A DNA stretch of 64,000 bases from Periconia sp. R9002 (taxonomy: Eukaryota > Ascomycota > Dothideomycetes > Pleosporales > Periconiaceae). How positions within the stretch are numbered: the stretch's first letter is position 1; each line of letters opens with the position of its first letter. Location of the stretch: NCBI GenBank assembly GCA_023627715.1, contig JAMAHW010000006.1, positions 372,001 to 436,000 on the forward strand. The letters are read 5' to 3'. Positions 48,734 through 59,178 of the stretch are shown here, in pieces. Position numbers and translations under genes: made by a program. A model generated the notes under the pieces. It was not told where the DNA came from and searched no databases. It worked only from the letters and a program-made list of their open reading frames with translations.

Positions 48734-50978
48734 CGATGACTCGCTACGAGGTAGCCTATCTCACTGACGTGACTTTCCTCTCAGACCATGCCGTCAGTTT
48801 TCGTGCCGTCTTGTCTCGGCTGCAACATCTCGTCTTCGGGAAGCCTACGATGGCGGGTAGGTCCGATACCGAAGCAGCAGATCATCAACCTTGCCGCGAC
48901 TCGATACGCCATATTTGTTTTTATGTGACGAGGCCCACATCACCGAGTTTAAAATAGGTTGTTATGATAACCTCTTTTGGCTGGTGATACATAATGTGCC
49001 AGACAAAAATTGTCACTGTCAAACAATTGATCCAAAATTGTTATACTGGCACATTTCGGCTCGGCCCGAGCGAGCTCTTAAACCTGCTCATTGGAGTGCT
49101 GAATTTCTTTCAAGTTACAGAGTACTCGTGTCATGGTGCTAAGCTAGTTGCTGCTTGTTTTAGCTATAACTGCATGAACAGCACCAGTAAACTAGCTGAA
49201 AGTACTGTCTCTTGATTTGTTTCTTTGTTCTTTGTTTTTTCGAACTGCAATACCACGTTTCATGCCCAACTCACGCCACCTCACGTTCCGCACTGACTAA
49301 TGAGATTCAGGTTTTGATCCCGATTGGAAAATATCTGTCGATCACATGGAAAGATTGGGCGCTTCATCAATCTATAGACTCCATTGAGGCTTCCCTTGCC
49401 TGGTGTCTTACGAGTGTCAATGACTTGCATGCTAACTGGAAGCACTCGGATCAACAAGGCGCTTCTGCATACGCGGCATAACAAATGATTCGCAAAGTTC
49501 CCGGCCAACCATGGTGTTTAAACTTCATGCTTCGGCCCTTCTTCAGACCACCCGCATCCCCGCCCTACACCCCGCGTTTTCAAGGCATACAAGAACGAAA
49601 GCAGCACGTTGCTGCGGAATATCTCCCATCCAAGATCCCGCCCCGCTTGTTTGCCGACCGGTGTTCTCCGAGATGCAGTGAATATAGAATCGTGGAGATA
49701 TGGGTACGATCTATGCTCAACAACGAGAAAAACAAACACGGACCCAGGGCAGGGGGCGTAATCTGGGTTGATTTGCGTTCGGTATATGGTGATAAGGCTT
49801 GCGCAAAGGGTCCTTGTATTGGTCATTTCATCAAGAAGACTAAAGACTTGCATGTCCGGTTCCCCGAACCATCGATCACAACCTATACGATGCCCGTCAA
49901 CGAGCGTCAGTAGTTCTAGATCCAGAAAGTGGATCAGCACGCGAATGTTATGCAGCAGTCCGCGGCAGTTGCGATGGATCGCTGTATTGGGACCCGCCAT
50001 CTACCAACGATGGCTGCCCAACAATAACCTCCGGTGTTCGGATGACTATACTACAGAGTTTCCGGTAACATTCAAAATGCCAAATATACGGTAAACGTGG
50101 TGAACATCCAACCCTGTCGCGCTAGATGCTGCGCATATCTGGGTAGACCTGAACTCAAAGGCATGCCCATCCCGGCTCAGCTCCGAAAGCTAGGTTCAAC
50201 CCGGTGGTTTCTCTCCATGGTTCGTTCGATACCCGAGGGGTCAACCTGTATACGAGAACCTTTCCACAACTCGTCTATGGTCTCTATACTTGCGTCTCAC
50301 TCGTTGTCTCCATGCAGACCCATGAAACCCAGAATATCTTTGGTATTCAACCATCCCACAGGGAAACGGGCTGTTGGATTGCTAGGGGACAGTCTGGACC
50401 ACCGGTTCACCCTCTGTATATGTATACGGGATGACCTCTGCATGCAATATGCATGATACTGGGGGCTCTGTGTTGCAGTCTTATTGACGGAGAATATACC
50501 GACACCCATTCAACGCCCCCTAAGCTTTCGAGGCTGCTGGCACGATGCTTTTTTGCTAAATCTGATATGTTGAGCGTGGGGGACTCGGTTTCTCTTTTAC
50601 TTTATTTTTCTGCAGTTTGGTGATGAAGGGAGTCGTGGGGCGAAGGAACCATGTTCCTTGCGAGCTGATTCGCTGTTTCTTCGTGCGGCGTAGCTAAGTG
50701 CTGATGGGCAAGCTTACTATACAGCTAACTACCTAGCCAAGCATGTACTTCAATCCAGTTTCACGAGTGAACACTGATCATGCCTGTTCCTTACTGTGCA
50801 TACAGCTGATCTGCTATTCTGTCTACTCAGAGGTAGTCCAATCGGCATTTTTCGCCGATGATTCGTCCCGGCTGATTGAGCCTAGCCGAAAGCGGCAAGC
50901 TAGTTTGAGAAAAAGTATTGTAGAAACCACCTCCTAACCGACAACGTGGAGCAGCCCAAATAACAACAAACAGCGGAT

Positions 50979-52378
50979 ATGTCCGTCGACGACTTTCCAA
51001 GGCCATCCAATGGCTTCTATGTCTTGGTGACGGGTGCTAACAGGTGAGAGCAGATCATGCATACATTGCTAGAAAAAGCAAGCTGCTTGCAGAGCCTGGC
51101 GATTGATTCCACCACAGCGGTCTTGGGCTAGGAATTGGCGCCCGCCTTATCGACGAATTCTTGCAAACTCGCCCTCAAGATGAATCGCTAGTCCTTATCG
51201 TGACCACACGGGACCAGAGAAAAGGGGACGCGACGATTAAGACGCTGCAGCAACACGTCGAGGACCTCTGCGAGAAGGCAGAGCGAAAAATACCGGGCAT
51301 ATCTACAGTGTTGCAGCGCCGTGTATACCTGCGGCAGGAGAGGCTGGATCTCCTCAGCTTGGTGTCTATACAGCAGCTCGCCAAACGGCTGCGGGAGACA
51401 GTTCCGAAGCTGGATGTCGTGATATGCAATGCAGGAATAGGCGGGTGGACGGGTCTGAATTGGCCGCTGGCAATTTGGACAATCCTGACAGATCTGAAAA
51501 ACGCATCTGTGTGGCCAAAATTCAAGATTGCTGGTGTGGGCAAGACTACCAAACCCCAGCTCCCAGTCCAGGCAGATGGAAGCAAAATGGAAGAGCCGCC
51601 TTTAGGGGAGGTCTTCTGCGCCAATTTCTTCGGTCACTACTTATTGGGTCACTATCTAGCACCGCTGCTCGCGAAGCATCCCGAAAGCGAACAAACGAGA
51701 GGGCGACTCATCTGGACAACAAGTCTCAATGCATACAAGCGCTCCTTCAACCTCAAAGATCTCCAGGGCTTCCAATCTACCGAACCGTACGAGACCTCGA
51801 AACGACTGATGGACCTCATGGGCATGACGGCACATCTCCCCTCCGTCGCTCCACTCGTGAACCAGTACCTGTCCCACCCCGATAAGTCCACCAAGGAAAC
51901 GACGCAGCCACGCATATACCTCGCTCACCCCGGCATAGTGGGCACCGCCATTGTACCCCTACACATCATTCTAGAATACTGCATGATCATCGTTTTCTAC
52001 ATTGGACGCTGGATTGGGCAACAATGGCACAATGTCACGGTAGACAAGGCAGCCGTGTCCATGGTCTGGCTCGCCCTAGCCAAGCAGAGCACGCTGGACG
52101 ACTTGGAACGGCGCGATGGTGTAGCGAAGTGGGGTAGTGCGACAGACGTGTGGGGAAACGAGCGGGTGGAACGTACAGAAGTGGATGGATACGGGTGGAC
52201 AGGGAAAATTGGAGAGAAGGCGAGGAAGGGGAGAGATCCATATGCCAAAGATGCTACAGAGAAAGATAAGGAAGAGTTCTTGGAGCTAGGGGCCAAATGC
52301 TGGGAGGAAGTTGAGGCTCTGAGGATCGACTGGGAGAAGAGACTCGAGGAGGCAGGTGTTGGGGTCAAGTTGGATTAG
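50979..52378 (+). CDS. ERG27: 3-keto-steroid reductase (ERG27-like SDR)
   Basis: Short-chain dehydrogenase that reduces the C-3 ketone during C-4 demethylation in ergosterol synthesis, in the ER with Erg25, Erg26 and Erg28. Two exons (50979-51043 and 51118-52378) with a 74 nt intron give 441 aa. The NAD(P)-binding motif TGANSGLGLG spans the splice site (18-27). NAGIGG follows LDVVIC, the Ser region is IWTTSLNAYK, and the catalytic pair is Tyr246/Lys250 in YETSK. Erg27-type marks are the start GFYVLVTGANSGLGLGIGAR, the insert between the NAG and Ser motifs and the YLAHPGIVGTAI segment. A hydrophobic helix (HIILEYCMIIVFYIGRWIG) near 310 could anchor it to the membrane. The long charged C-terminal tail is typical of filamentous fungi. 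Confidence 0.85.
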
Positions 52379-53750
52379 AACCACTCATCTTCTGTTGGCT
52401 GATGTTATGCCACGGTCGTGGAAGTTTAATTATATACTTTACGACATGTCTGCGAAACTCGTTTCGGTATCTATTGTACTGTATCTGCTCAATATGTGTG
52501 AGTCAATCCGCGCACCATGGTAGCTGCGATATGCGCGAGCATCTAACTCATTTGCTATGGCAGTAATCGAGACAGAAAACCGGCGTCTTCGGAGAATATT
52601 GGGCAGCATTCAAAAAAGGGTCGGACCGATGGTGAGCGGGGTGATAAAAAGCCACACGGCACCTAAATGAATAGTGCCGCACTCAACGCAGGAACTAGAG
52701 GTTACTCGAACGTTGAGTCCATCTACTAAACTCCCGTTGGTTTTGTTGGAGATTGGGAAAATGCTCAGGGGCAGCTACTCGGTGCTCAATTCGAGGAAAT
52801 TCACACCTCTCTGAGGTTAGAAGGGTGATGAGCACAATGCACAGGAAAGGGCAAGGGTCGTATGCGCTCAATCCTTGCAATTCACAGCTCTGGGTGCTCT
52901 ATGGACGAAAAAAGAAAGGCCGGGAGTCAGATACGGACTAGCTCTCCTCCTGTGGCTTACCAAACCGTTCCCCCGGATGCACTAAGAGGCCGTGCCGCTG
53001 CTAAGAGACCACACTGATTGTGGGTTTTCCCCGGTTTCCCACATTCCTCCCAGCACTCCCTTACATCTCTTCTCCATACTACTCCTCCTTCCTCAGCTTC
53101 TATTGTATCGCGATTGAACCAAAAACCTCAATTGCGCCGCATGGAAGAGGTGGAAGGTTGCAATTTTATTCTTTCCGTGTGTGGTTATTGCACTCGCGCT
53201 ATCCCTTCCCAGTACCGCGGTCTAGAGTTTTGGATCACATATGCTTTCGCAACACTGTACCTCGCTTGACGGTCACGATCTCCTCTTTTCGAGCACATCG
53301 GGCTCAGCACTCGTCAATTGCATTCTGGACGCGCTATGGGATCGAAGGATAACCATTTCCCCCACGACGCCTCGCCAATCTTTACAATTGTCTTACTTTA
53401 GATCAATGAACGGGTCGCGGTCGCCTTGACTACTGCCACACTACGACTACAAGGGTATTCCCACCACGAAGACGATAACAACAATCTGCGCGTTATTGTG
53501 CAGTACATCTATCAACGGCCTTTGTTTACAGTTTGCGAACTGCTCAAGAGCTCAATTGGTCTTCACGCCACGCTGTTCGTTCCATTGTTTGTACTTGCTG
53601 ATTCCTCTTTGTCATACACCGACCGCCATTACCTTCTTCTTTACAAAGAAGGAACAACGCCTTGTGTGCAAGTTATCCTGCACCTGGTGATCTTCATACA
53701 TCATATTGTGCGCTAGATCATACTTTTCCGCATTCCACATTTCCTTCAAC
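52379..53750. other. Upstream region of coiled-coil gene
   Basis: 1.37 kb. The second half is CT-rich and could be a long leader, possibly with an intron, of the downstream gene. No other gene was seen. Confidence 0.45.
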
Positions 53751-55436
53751 ATGTCGAACCCCACTGCTCGTCGACCAACCCTCTCGGTCGACTCATCACC
53801 CTCCAACAGATCTTCCTCTCCTGCTCCTGGAATATCCATGTCGATCGAGCCCAAGAGTGAATATTTGCGCAATGCACTCGAGGCGCAGAGAGCGAAGAAT
53901 GCGACACCTGTTCCCGCCCCGCTTCCCGCTTCGGCCGAGCCGAAATCCACCGTCCAATTGAGCACCTCTTCAACGTCAGATCCGTGGATTGACCAGGCAA
54001 AGGACGAAGACTTTGTCGCGAGAACCACCCCCAACCGTTCACGACGGAGACCAAGTGACACACTTGCCCCTCGGAGACCTCTTCAACGCGAACAGCAGGT
54101 TGAAGTAGACAAGTTGAAGGAGGCATTGTTCGGTCTGAACATGAAGCTCGAGCTTATCCGGGAGCAAAATAATGACCTGAAAGATGGGATTGAAAGCGCC
54201 CATCATCGCATTGCAGAACTGGAGCATTTTGAGGACGAGAACTATGGTCTTCGAGACGACAACAATCGTCTAGGGCTCAAGTTGCAGAAGGCTGTTGACG
54301 AAGTTACAGACCTTCGGGAGCAAAATGCGATAATTCTCCAGATTCAGGATGAAAGCGTTCAGAATATGGAGAACCAGAACAATGCGCTGGAAGAAGCGGC
54401 GGAGATCATCTTACGATTGGAGCAGCAGAAAGAAACGCTTGTCCAGGAGAACGCGATGCTGCGGCAACAGGTCTCAACTTTGCAAACGCCCGCGGCTGAT
54501 AGTCACCACACTGGTATGGATGGAAACACCAGGCACCCCGCACGTGTCTACAGCATTGATGAATCACGACCATCGACAAGCCATTTCGATTCTGATTATT
54601 ACAGTCAACCATCATCTCCACATTTTAAAAGTAGTAAAGAGTCACTCCCATCTTTGACTGTCTCTGAGCGTGCGCGTGACTTTTTGACCTTGAACAAAGA
54701 AAGCAAGAAGTCGACTCAAGACCTCAAGAAGCGCATGTCGGATGCATCGGCACGACCCAAATCAACAGCTCCGGAGGTGCCCCAGATTCCGGAAGCCTAC
54801 CGGGAGAGTCGCGTCCCTCTGCCTCAATATCCTGTGCGTACACCGCGACGCATGAAGACTTCCTCAAGATTGTCATCGAACATGGCCAGTCCTTCTAGTT
54901 CGACAAAAACCGACCAGGAAGTCCCCAGAACACCTACGAACCAGATGGAGGGTCTCCGAGGGATGTTCAGAGGCAATCTGACTTTGGACACGTCAGCACA
55001 TTCATCACGAGGCTCCACTGGTCATACGGAGAGTCCGCTCGAGTCAAGAAACCTTCGAGTATCCCAGGGCTCCAATCGCTCCAATCCTCCCCGCCATGTC
55101 AGTCGTCAGACGCGAGTTTCGACCCCACATGAACAACCTTCCCCTCTTTTAAGTCGAAATAGCGAAAACGCAGTCCAGGAAGATGCATCTGAGTGGGAGA
55201 CTCATAATCCTCGAGACTCAATAGTGTCTAATCTAACAACAGAGCCAGATCGTGATCCACGGACTCGCTGGTGGAAAACAGTAGAGAGATTGGTTTCCCA
55301 AGGAGGCAGTTTTACACATGCTCCCACTTATCGGGATGAGGCAAGAGAGCAAAACTTTCTCTTCAACCCACATGAAAGTGACGAAGAGTTTATCGCAAAG
55401 ATGAAAGGCAGTATGCCTCCGCGCCGAGATCGCTAG
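53751..55436 (+). CDS. Coiled-coil protein, centrosomin-like segment
   Basis: Intronless, 561 aa from the first ATG at 53751 (upstream in-frame sequence has no ATG). The N-terminal 110 residues are Ser/Pro-rich with DPWIDQAKDEDFVARTTP. Residues about 113-246 form a long heptad coiled coil; its start (VDKLKEALFGLNMKLELIRE) resembles the centrosomin N-terminal motif (CM1) of spindle-pole and microtubule-organising proteins such as Mto1/ApsB and SnaD, but the match is by eye only. The C-terminal half is disordered, Ser/Arg-rich, with SPSSST and RTPTNQ sites for CDK-type phosphorylation, then a conserved-looking end (RTRWWKTVERLVSQGG, FNPHESDEEFIAKMKG). A role at the spindle pole or in septation is inferred; a generic coiled-coil scaffold is the alternative. 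Confidence 0.75.
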   Translation: MSNPTARRPTLSVDSSPSNRSSSPAPGISMSIEPKSEYLRNALEAQRAKNATPVPAPLPASAEPKSTVQLSTSSTSDPWIDQAKDEDFVARTTPNRSRRRPSDTLAPRRPLQREQQVEVDKLKEALFGLNMKLELIREQNNDLKDGIESAHHRIAELEHFEDENYGLRDDNNRLGLKLQKAVDEVTDLREQNAIILQIQDESVQNMENQNNALEEAAEIILRLEQQKETLVQENAMLRQQVSTLQTPAADSHHTGMDGNTRHPARVYSIDESRPSTSHFDSDYYSQPSSPHFKSSKESLPSLTVSERARDFLTLNKESKKSTQDLKKRMSDASARPKSTAPEVPQIPEAYRESRVPLPQYPVRTPRRMKTSSRLSSNMASPSSSTKTDQEVPRTPTNQMEGLRGMFRGNLTLDTSAHSSRGSTGHTESPLESRNLRVSQGSNRSNPPRHVSRQTRVSTPHEQPSPLLSRNSENAVQEDASEWETHNPRDSIVSNLTTEPDRDPRTRWWKTVERLVSQGGSFTHAPTYRDEAREQNFLFNPHESDEEFIAKMKGSMPPRRDR

Positions 55437-55819
55437 TTGTATTATACGTTTCTCGTTCCGTTCCGTTTGGTTTGGTTTTTGGATTTGGAGTTACTGCTTG
55501 GGAGGAACTCTGTTTTCGGCGTTTATCTTTTTCTTTCTTGCTTCTGTTCTGCTTCAACTTGGCGTTTGAGAGATGTAAATACTCCGCAAGGAGAAAGTTT
55601 GGATACCATTGGTTTTGTTTTGGGTGCGGGCGTTTGAATTGAGGAACGATATCAAATTTAGTTGAACGATGAAGTGTGTCAAAACACTCGACGCTGTAGG
55701 AAAATTAACTTAATTAAAAAGTGATAATCTTTCCATTCCTGGCAGCCGTATTGAGCATTTCCAGGTAGCATCACACATGTATCCTCGGCTTCACTTCAAA
55801 TTTCATTCAAGGTCGTACC
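55437..55819. other. Intergenic
   Basis: 3' region of the coiled-coil gene, T-rich at first. Contains nothing else recognised before the MITE. Confidence 0.5.
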
Positions 55820-55821
55820 TA

Positions 55822-55986
55822 CAGAGGGGTGACACGCCGGGAGGTCACATATCGGGAGGACTAATAGGTTCTACGAATTAGAAGCTCTACAACCTATATA
55901 GTATGTCTAGTATAGTTATCTGATTTGTGAATAACGCCTGGTACACTAGCTACCCGATATGTGTCCTCCCGGCGTGTCACCCTCTG
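55822..55986. mobile_element. MITE with 35 bp inverted repeats and TA duplication
   Basis: Left arm from 55822 (CAGAGGGGTGACACGCCGGG onward, about 35 bases) and right arm ending at 55986 are reverse complements except for one indel and one substitution. They enclose about 96 A/T-rich bases. TA flanks both ends (55820-55821 and 55987-55988), the target duplication of Tc1/mariner-type elements. At 165 bp with no reading frame it is a non-autonomous MITE. It sits about 250 bases upstream of the Dsc2-like ATG, inside its probable promoter. Confidence 0.85.
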
Positions 55987-56235
55987 TATATGCCACCCGT
56001 ATACACTAATGTTACTGTAGAGCACGTGACATCCCGCCAGTTCGTCGGACCGCCGAACAACACACGTCACACCCGTCCACTTTCAACTCTCCCAAGTTAT
56101 CTCCAAGCGCGCACCAGTCCACACTAATAATGCCACGTTCGCCTGCCTGCGTACTCCTCTCCCGGTAGCCATCGTTCAAACCGGCAAATAAATCACACGA
56201 AAAATTCGGAAAGCAATCGGAACAGGGAAGCAACA

Positions 56236-57317
56236 ATGATCGTTTCCGGCTTCACAAACGCTCCCGTCTCGCGTTTCCTGGTCTTCGGGACTGTCATCGG
56301 TGCGCTGGTCGCGAGCTTGACGGACACACGGTACTACATTTATATCCAGGTGGTACCGCATTTCTGGCGGTACGGACAGTTTTGGAGGGTCTTTACGTGG
56401 CAGGTATGTTGACTGTGCCGTGGTCCTCTTTGTTGTTTCCCTCGAGTGCTGCTGCGATGGGGAGGCGGAACGGAATAGGATTTGAAATGGGAGAAAGTAA
56501 AGGACGTGATTGCTAATTCTGCGCAGGCTTGCTACACGAATTCCACGGAAGTGTTGTTTGCGGTTCTGAGTCTGTATACGTTGAGGGTGGTGGAGAGACT
56601 GTGGGGGAGTCGCAAGTTTGCTGTATGTGCCGTCTATCCTTCTCTCTCTTGCGCGCAGTTTATTTTCGAGAAAGAAGACAGCTAATTTGAGATGAATCAC
56701 AGTCCTTCATTCTAGTTACCCTCCCATACACAACCATCCTCCCCCCGCTCATCCTAACCTTCGTCCTCCGCCCCCTCACCTTCGGCCGCATAAACTACCT
56801 CCCCGCAGGCCCAACCCCGCTCATCTTTGCCCTTCTCGCAAACTACTATGCCGCAATCCCCTACACATACCGCTACAAAGTTGCGCCCTACACATCTTCC
56901 TCATCCTCATCTTCCTCCACAGCCTCAACCCCAACAAGCATATGGGCCCGCTCCCTAACCTTCACTTCAAAATCCACAACCTACCTCGCGCCCCTACAGC
57001 TCGCGCTATCGCAGTTCCCGGGCTCGCTGCTCGGCGCGGCGGTCGGGTGGGCCGTTGGCACTGCGTACCGGCGGGACATGCTACCTGGTGCGACTGGGTG
57101 GAGGTTACCAGGATGGATGGTGGGCGAGGAGAGTAAGAGGGAATTTGAGGGGCTTCGAGCGAGGCTAGATGCGGAGAGGGAACGCGAAGGTGGTGGAAGT
57201 GGTCTTGCGACTGGCATTTTAGCGGGAGAGACGGGGCAGGGGGCGCAGGCGCAGCAGCCCAGGCAGAGGAGAACGCTGGGGGAGATGGTTGCGGAGCAGT
57301 TTCGCGGGAGGGGGTGA
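56236..57317 (+). CDS. Dsc2-like rhomboid pseudoprotease
   Basis: Multi-pass ER/Golgi membrane protein similar to subunit 2 of the Dsc E3 ligase, which drives SREBP cleavage in fungi (DscB in Aspergillus). Three exons (56236-56403, 56527-56622, 56703-57317) with introns of 123 and 80 nt give 292 aa. The N-terminus [20 protein letters not shown] begins like known Dsc2/UBAC2 proteins. Then come [46 protein letters not shown] and further hydrophobic segments, with a final helix at [19 protein letters not shown]. No rhomboid Ser/His catalytic pair is evident, as expected for the pseudoprotease. The soluble tail ([10 protein letters not shown]...) is Glu/Arg/Gly-rich and I do not see the UBA domain found in some homologues. 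Derlin-like proteins are the alternative call. Confidence 0.75.
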
Positions 57318-57791
57318 TGTTATTCATAGCCAGAGCCATATATATGTTCCCAATATGGTTGTAGTACGTGGGAACATTTGTGTATTTTTGTACATACGTA
57401 TGATACATATATGTAAAAAAGAGCATTTTTGAGTTGTACAAGATTCTCCATGTTTGATAACGTTGTAGTTGAGTCCCGATATTCTCCCTTTTTTATAGTC
57501 ATCTGCAATAGTCCCGTGGTGTACGTAATTTCACACTCGAAATTGAAAACGTATTGTGACGTTCCGTCTAACACATTACGCCAACTGAGTCCCCCAATTC
57601 TAACATAGCGAAAGTTGTACTAGAACAGCAGCGGTTGAATTTACCTAACATACTACGCTTCCTCTCCTCATTCTTCCGTTTTCCTAGGGGAAATTTTAAG
57701 AAATATATTACTTAACTATGCTTATTGAGACATTTCAAGTTAAAATCTAACAACCCACAGGTAAATATAGTCAATATAGGCTTTCTCCGAA
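57318..57791. other. Convergent intergenic spacer
   Basis: A/T-rich 3' region shared by the Dsc2-like (+) and 2EXR (-) genes. Nothing else seen. Confidence 0.5.
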
Positions 57792-58787
57792 TCAATCTGT
57801 CTTCCCGGATATCAAGCCTTCGTCCTTCCCGCCCTCACCACCACCATTCGCCGCCATATCATCCACAACACTCCTCATAGCGCATCCAAACCTCGGAATA
57901 TCCCTAACGAAATAACGCATCCTAGCCATCTCCACATCCTCATCCCTCCCCTGCGGCTCACACAACCTCCCACCCCTCCAAACACAAACCCTCGTGTCAA
58001 TCCGCGTGTCGCCATCGAAATGCCTCTTCCTCGCCTGCGCCGTCGTAGGCCGCCTAGCCAATATACACGTCGCAGGCTGTCTACTCTTGACGAAACTCGC
58101 CGTAGCGTTCATACAGTGCTCTACATTTGCCTTTTCGACCTTGCTCAGACACCGAAATGCTGGCAGCACGAACGTGATGTCGCGCAGGTAGGGGAATCCC
58201 GCGAGACTGGCTTCGGTACGGTTGACCATTGGACCGCTGCCCCGACCAAAGTTCCGCTCGCATTCGGCGGGGCTGACTTCGATGGCGATCGATGTGATGA
58301 AGCGCGGGTTGCAGCGCTGCTTGAAGAGGGACCACCAGCCGTGCGGCAGGACCGCCTTCGTCGTGGTCTCGGGTTGGCGTGAGAATCTGGGGCACGAGAT
58401 CTGTTTTTCTCTTTCGGTGGGGATATCTGCCCACGAGGGACGCCGAGGCCAGATGTTGGAGTCGCAGACCATGAGGATGTCGATGCCGTAGCGATATATG
58501 ATTTCGAAATATGGATCGATTTGGCTTTGGGGGTTCTCTTCTTCTTTGGCGGCTTCTCCAGATTGGAGTGTTTGTTGGGCGAGGGAGATTAAGTGTTTTG
58601 ACTTCCGTGCCAGGTACCGCGTTTCGGCACGCGCTTCATGGCAGATATTGTAGCTCAGCGGTCCTGGACTCGGAGATGGGATTCGTTGCGGGTTTGTCTC
58701 GATCGCGACGACGCGTGGGGACTCGGTGTGGTAGACCAGGGCCCAAATCTGGAGCCGGATTTCTTTGGGGAGGACCGGGATGGACAT
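57792..58787 (-). CDS. 2EXR domain protein
   Basis: Single exon, 331 aa. It starts MSIPVLPKEIRLQIWALVYH, the 2EXR signature (LP-x-EIR-x-x-IW) common in large fungal families, with SYNICHEARAETRYLA about 45 residues on, a typical second block. The middle has conserved-looking IYRYGIDILMVCDSNIW and LRDITFVLPAF; the tail is low-complexity Gly/Asp. The biochemical function of 2EXR proteins is unknown; they are accessory, often species-variable genes. The start at 58787 is the first ATG and gives the conserved N-terminus directly. Confidence 0.8.
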   Translation of the reverse strand: MSIPVLPKEIRLQIWALVYHTESPRVVAIETNPQRIPSPSPGPLSYNICHEARAETRYLARKSKHLISLAQQTLQSGEAAKEEENPQSQIDPYFEIIYRYGIDILMVCDSNIWPRRPSWADIPTEREKQISCPRFSRQPETTTKAVLPHGWWSLFKQRCNPRFITSIAIEVSPAECERNFGRGSGPMVNRTEASLAGFPYLRDITFVLPAFRCLSKVEKANVEHCMNATASFVKSRQPATCILARRPTTAQARKRHFDGDTRIDTRVCVWRGGRLCEPQGRDEDVEMARMRYFVRDIPRFGCAMRSVVDDMAANGGGEGGKDEGLISGKTD

Positions 58788-59178
58788 TTTTGCCTTGTTT
58801 GCTTATTCTTCTATCTTAATATGGATGTCTGTATGGGTATTTTGTTAGTTTGAAATAGTGATTGCCCTGCTTTGGTCACTTCTGATTTGGGTGATTAGGT
58901 GGGCTGTAGGTCTGTATTAGGCAGCTATATGCATGATCGGTTGATCGTTCCGCCGTATCCCGAGTACCACCTCGATTTCTTGATTTCTGACGCGGGGGTG
59001 GAATATTGGTGATACCCGAGGTCAAAGTCTCCAGAGACGTCTCTATGTTGCTCTCGATCACTACTTGACTCCCTGCATATACTCAAGTACTTCGATGCCA
59101 TGAACACTAATTCGTGCGTTACACAGCCTCTGTCCCTTTCCATTCTCTTCATGGAAACATGCATTTACAGGACCTATT
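58788..59178. other. Intergenic
   Basis: Upstream region of the 2EXR gene and 3' region of the acetyltransferase gene. Nothing else recognised. Confidence 0.5.

Larger units (their letters stand above)
42533..50978. other. Gene desert (8.4 kb)
   Basis: No open frame shows a recognisable domain or consistent intron structure. The longest (47512-48147 plus, 211 codons from GTG; 49518-50000 minus, 160 codons) look like chance frames. Two short tandem repeats and a small inverted repeat (TGCCAG at 48997, CTGGCA at 49046) are visible. I see no rRNA or confident tRNA. Confidence 0.45.

Noticed and set aside
48997..49051. Inverted repeat TGCCAG / CTGGCA with AAAATTGT blocks
   Set aside because: Arms too short and interrupted to call an element.
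49518..50000. 160-codon minus frame and the 142-codon plus frame overlapping it
   Set aside because: Both strands open, neither with a recognisable motif.
51652..51928. Minus-strand frames inside the ERG27-like gene
   Set aside because: Shadows of the reductase coding sequence.
58636..58690. tRNA-like string TAGCTCAGCGG
   Set aside because: Lies within the 2EXR coding frame and lacks a B-box.
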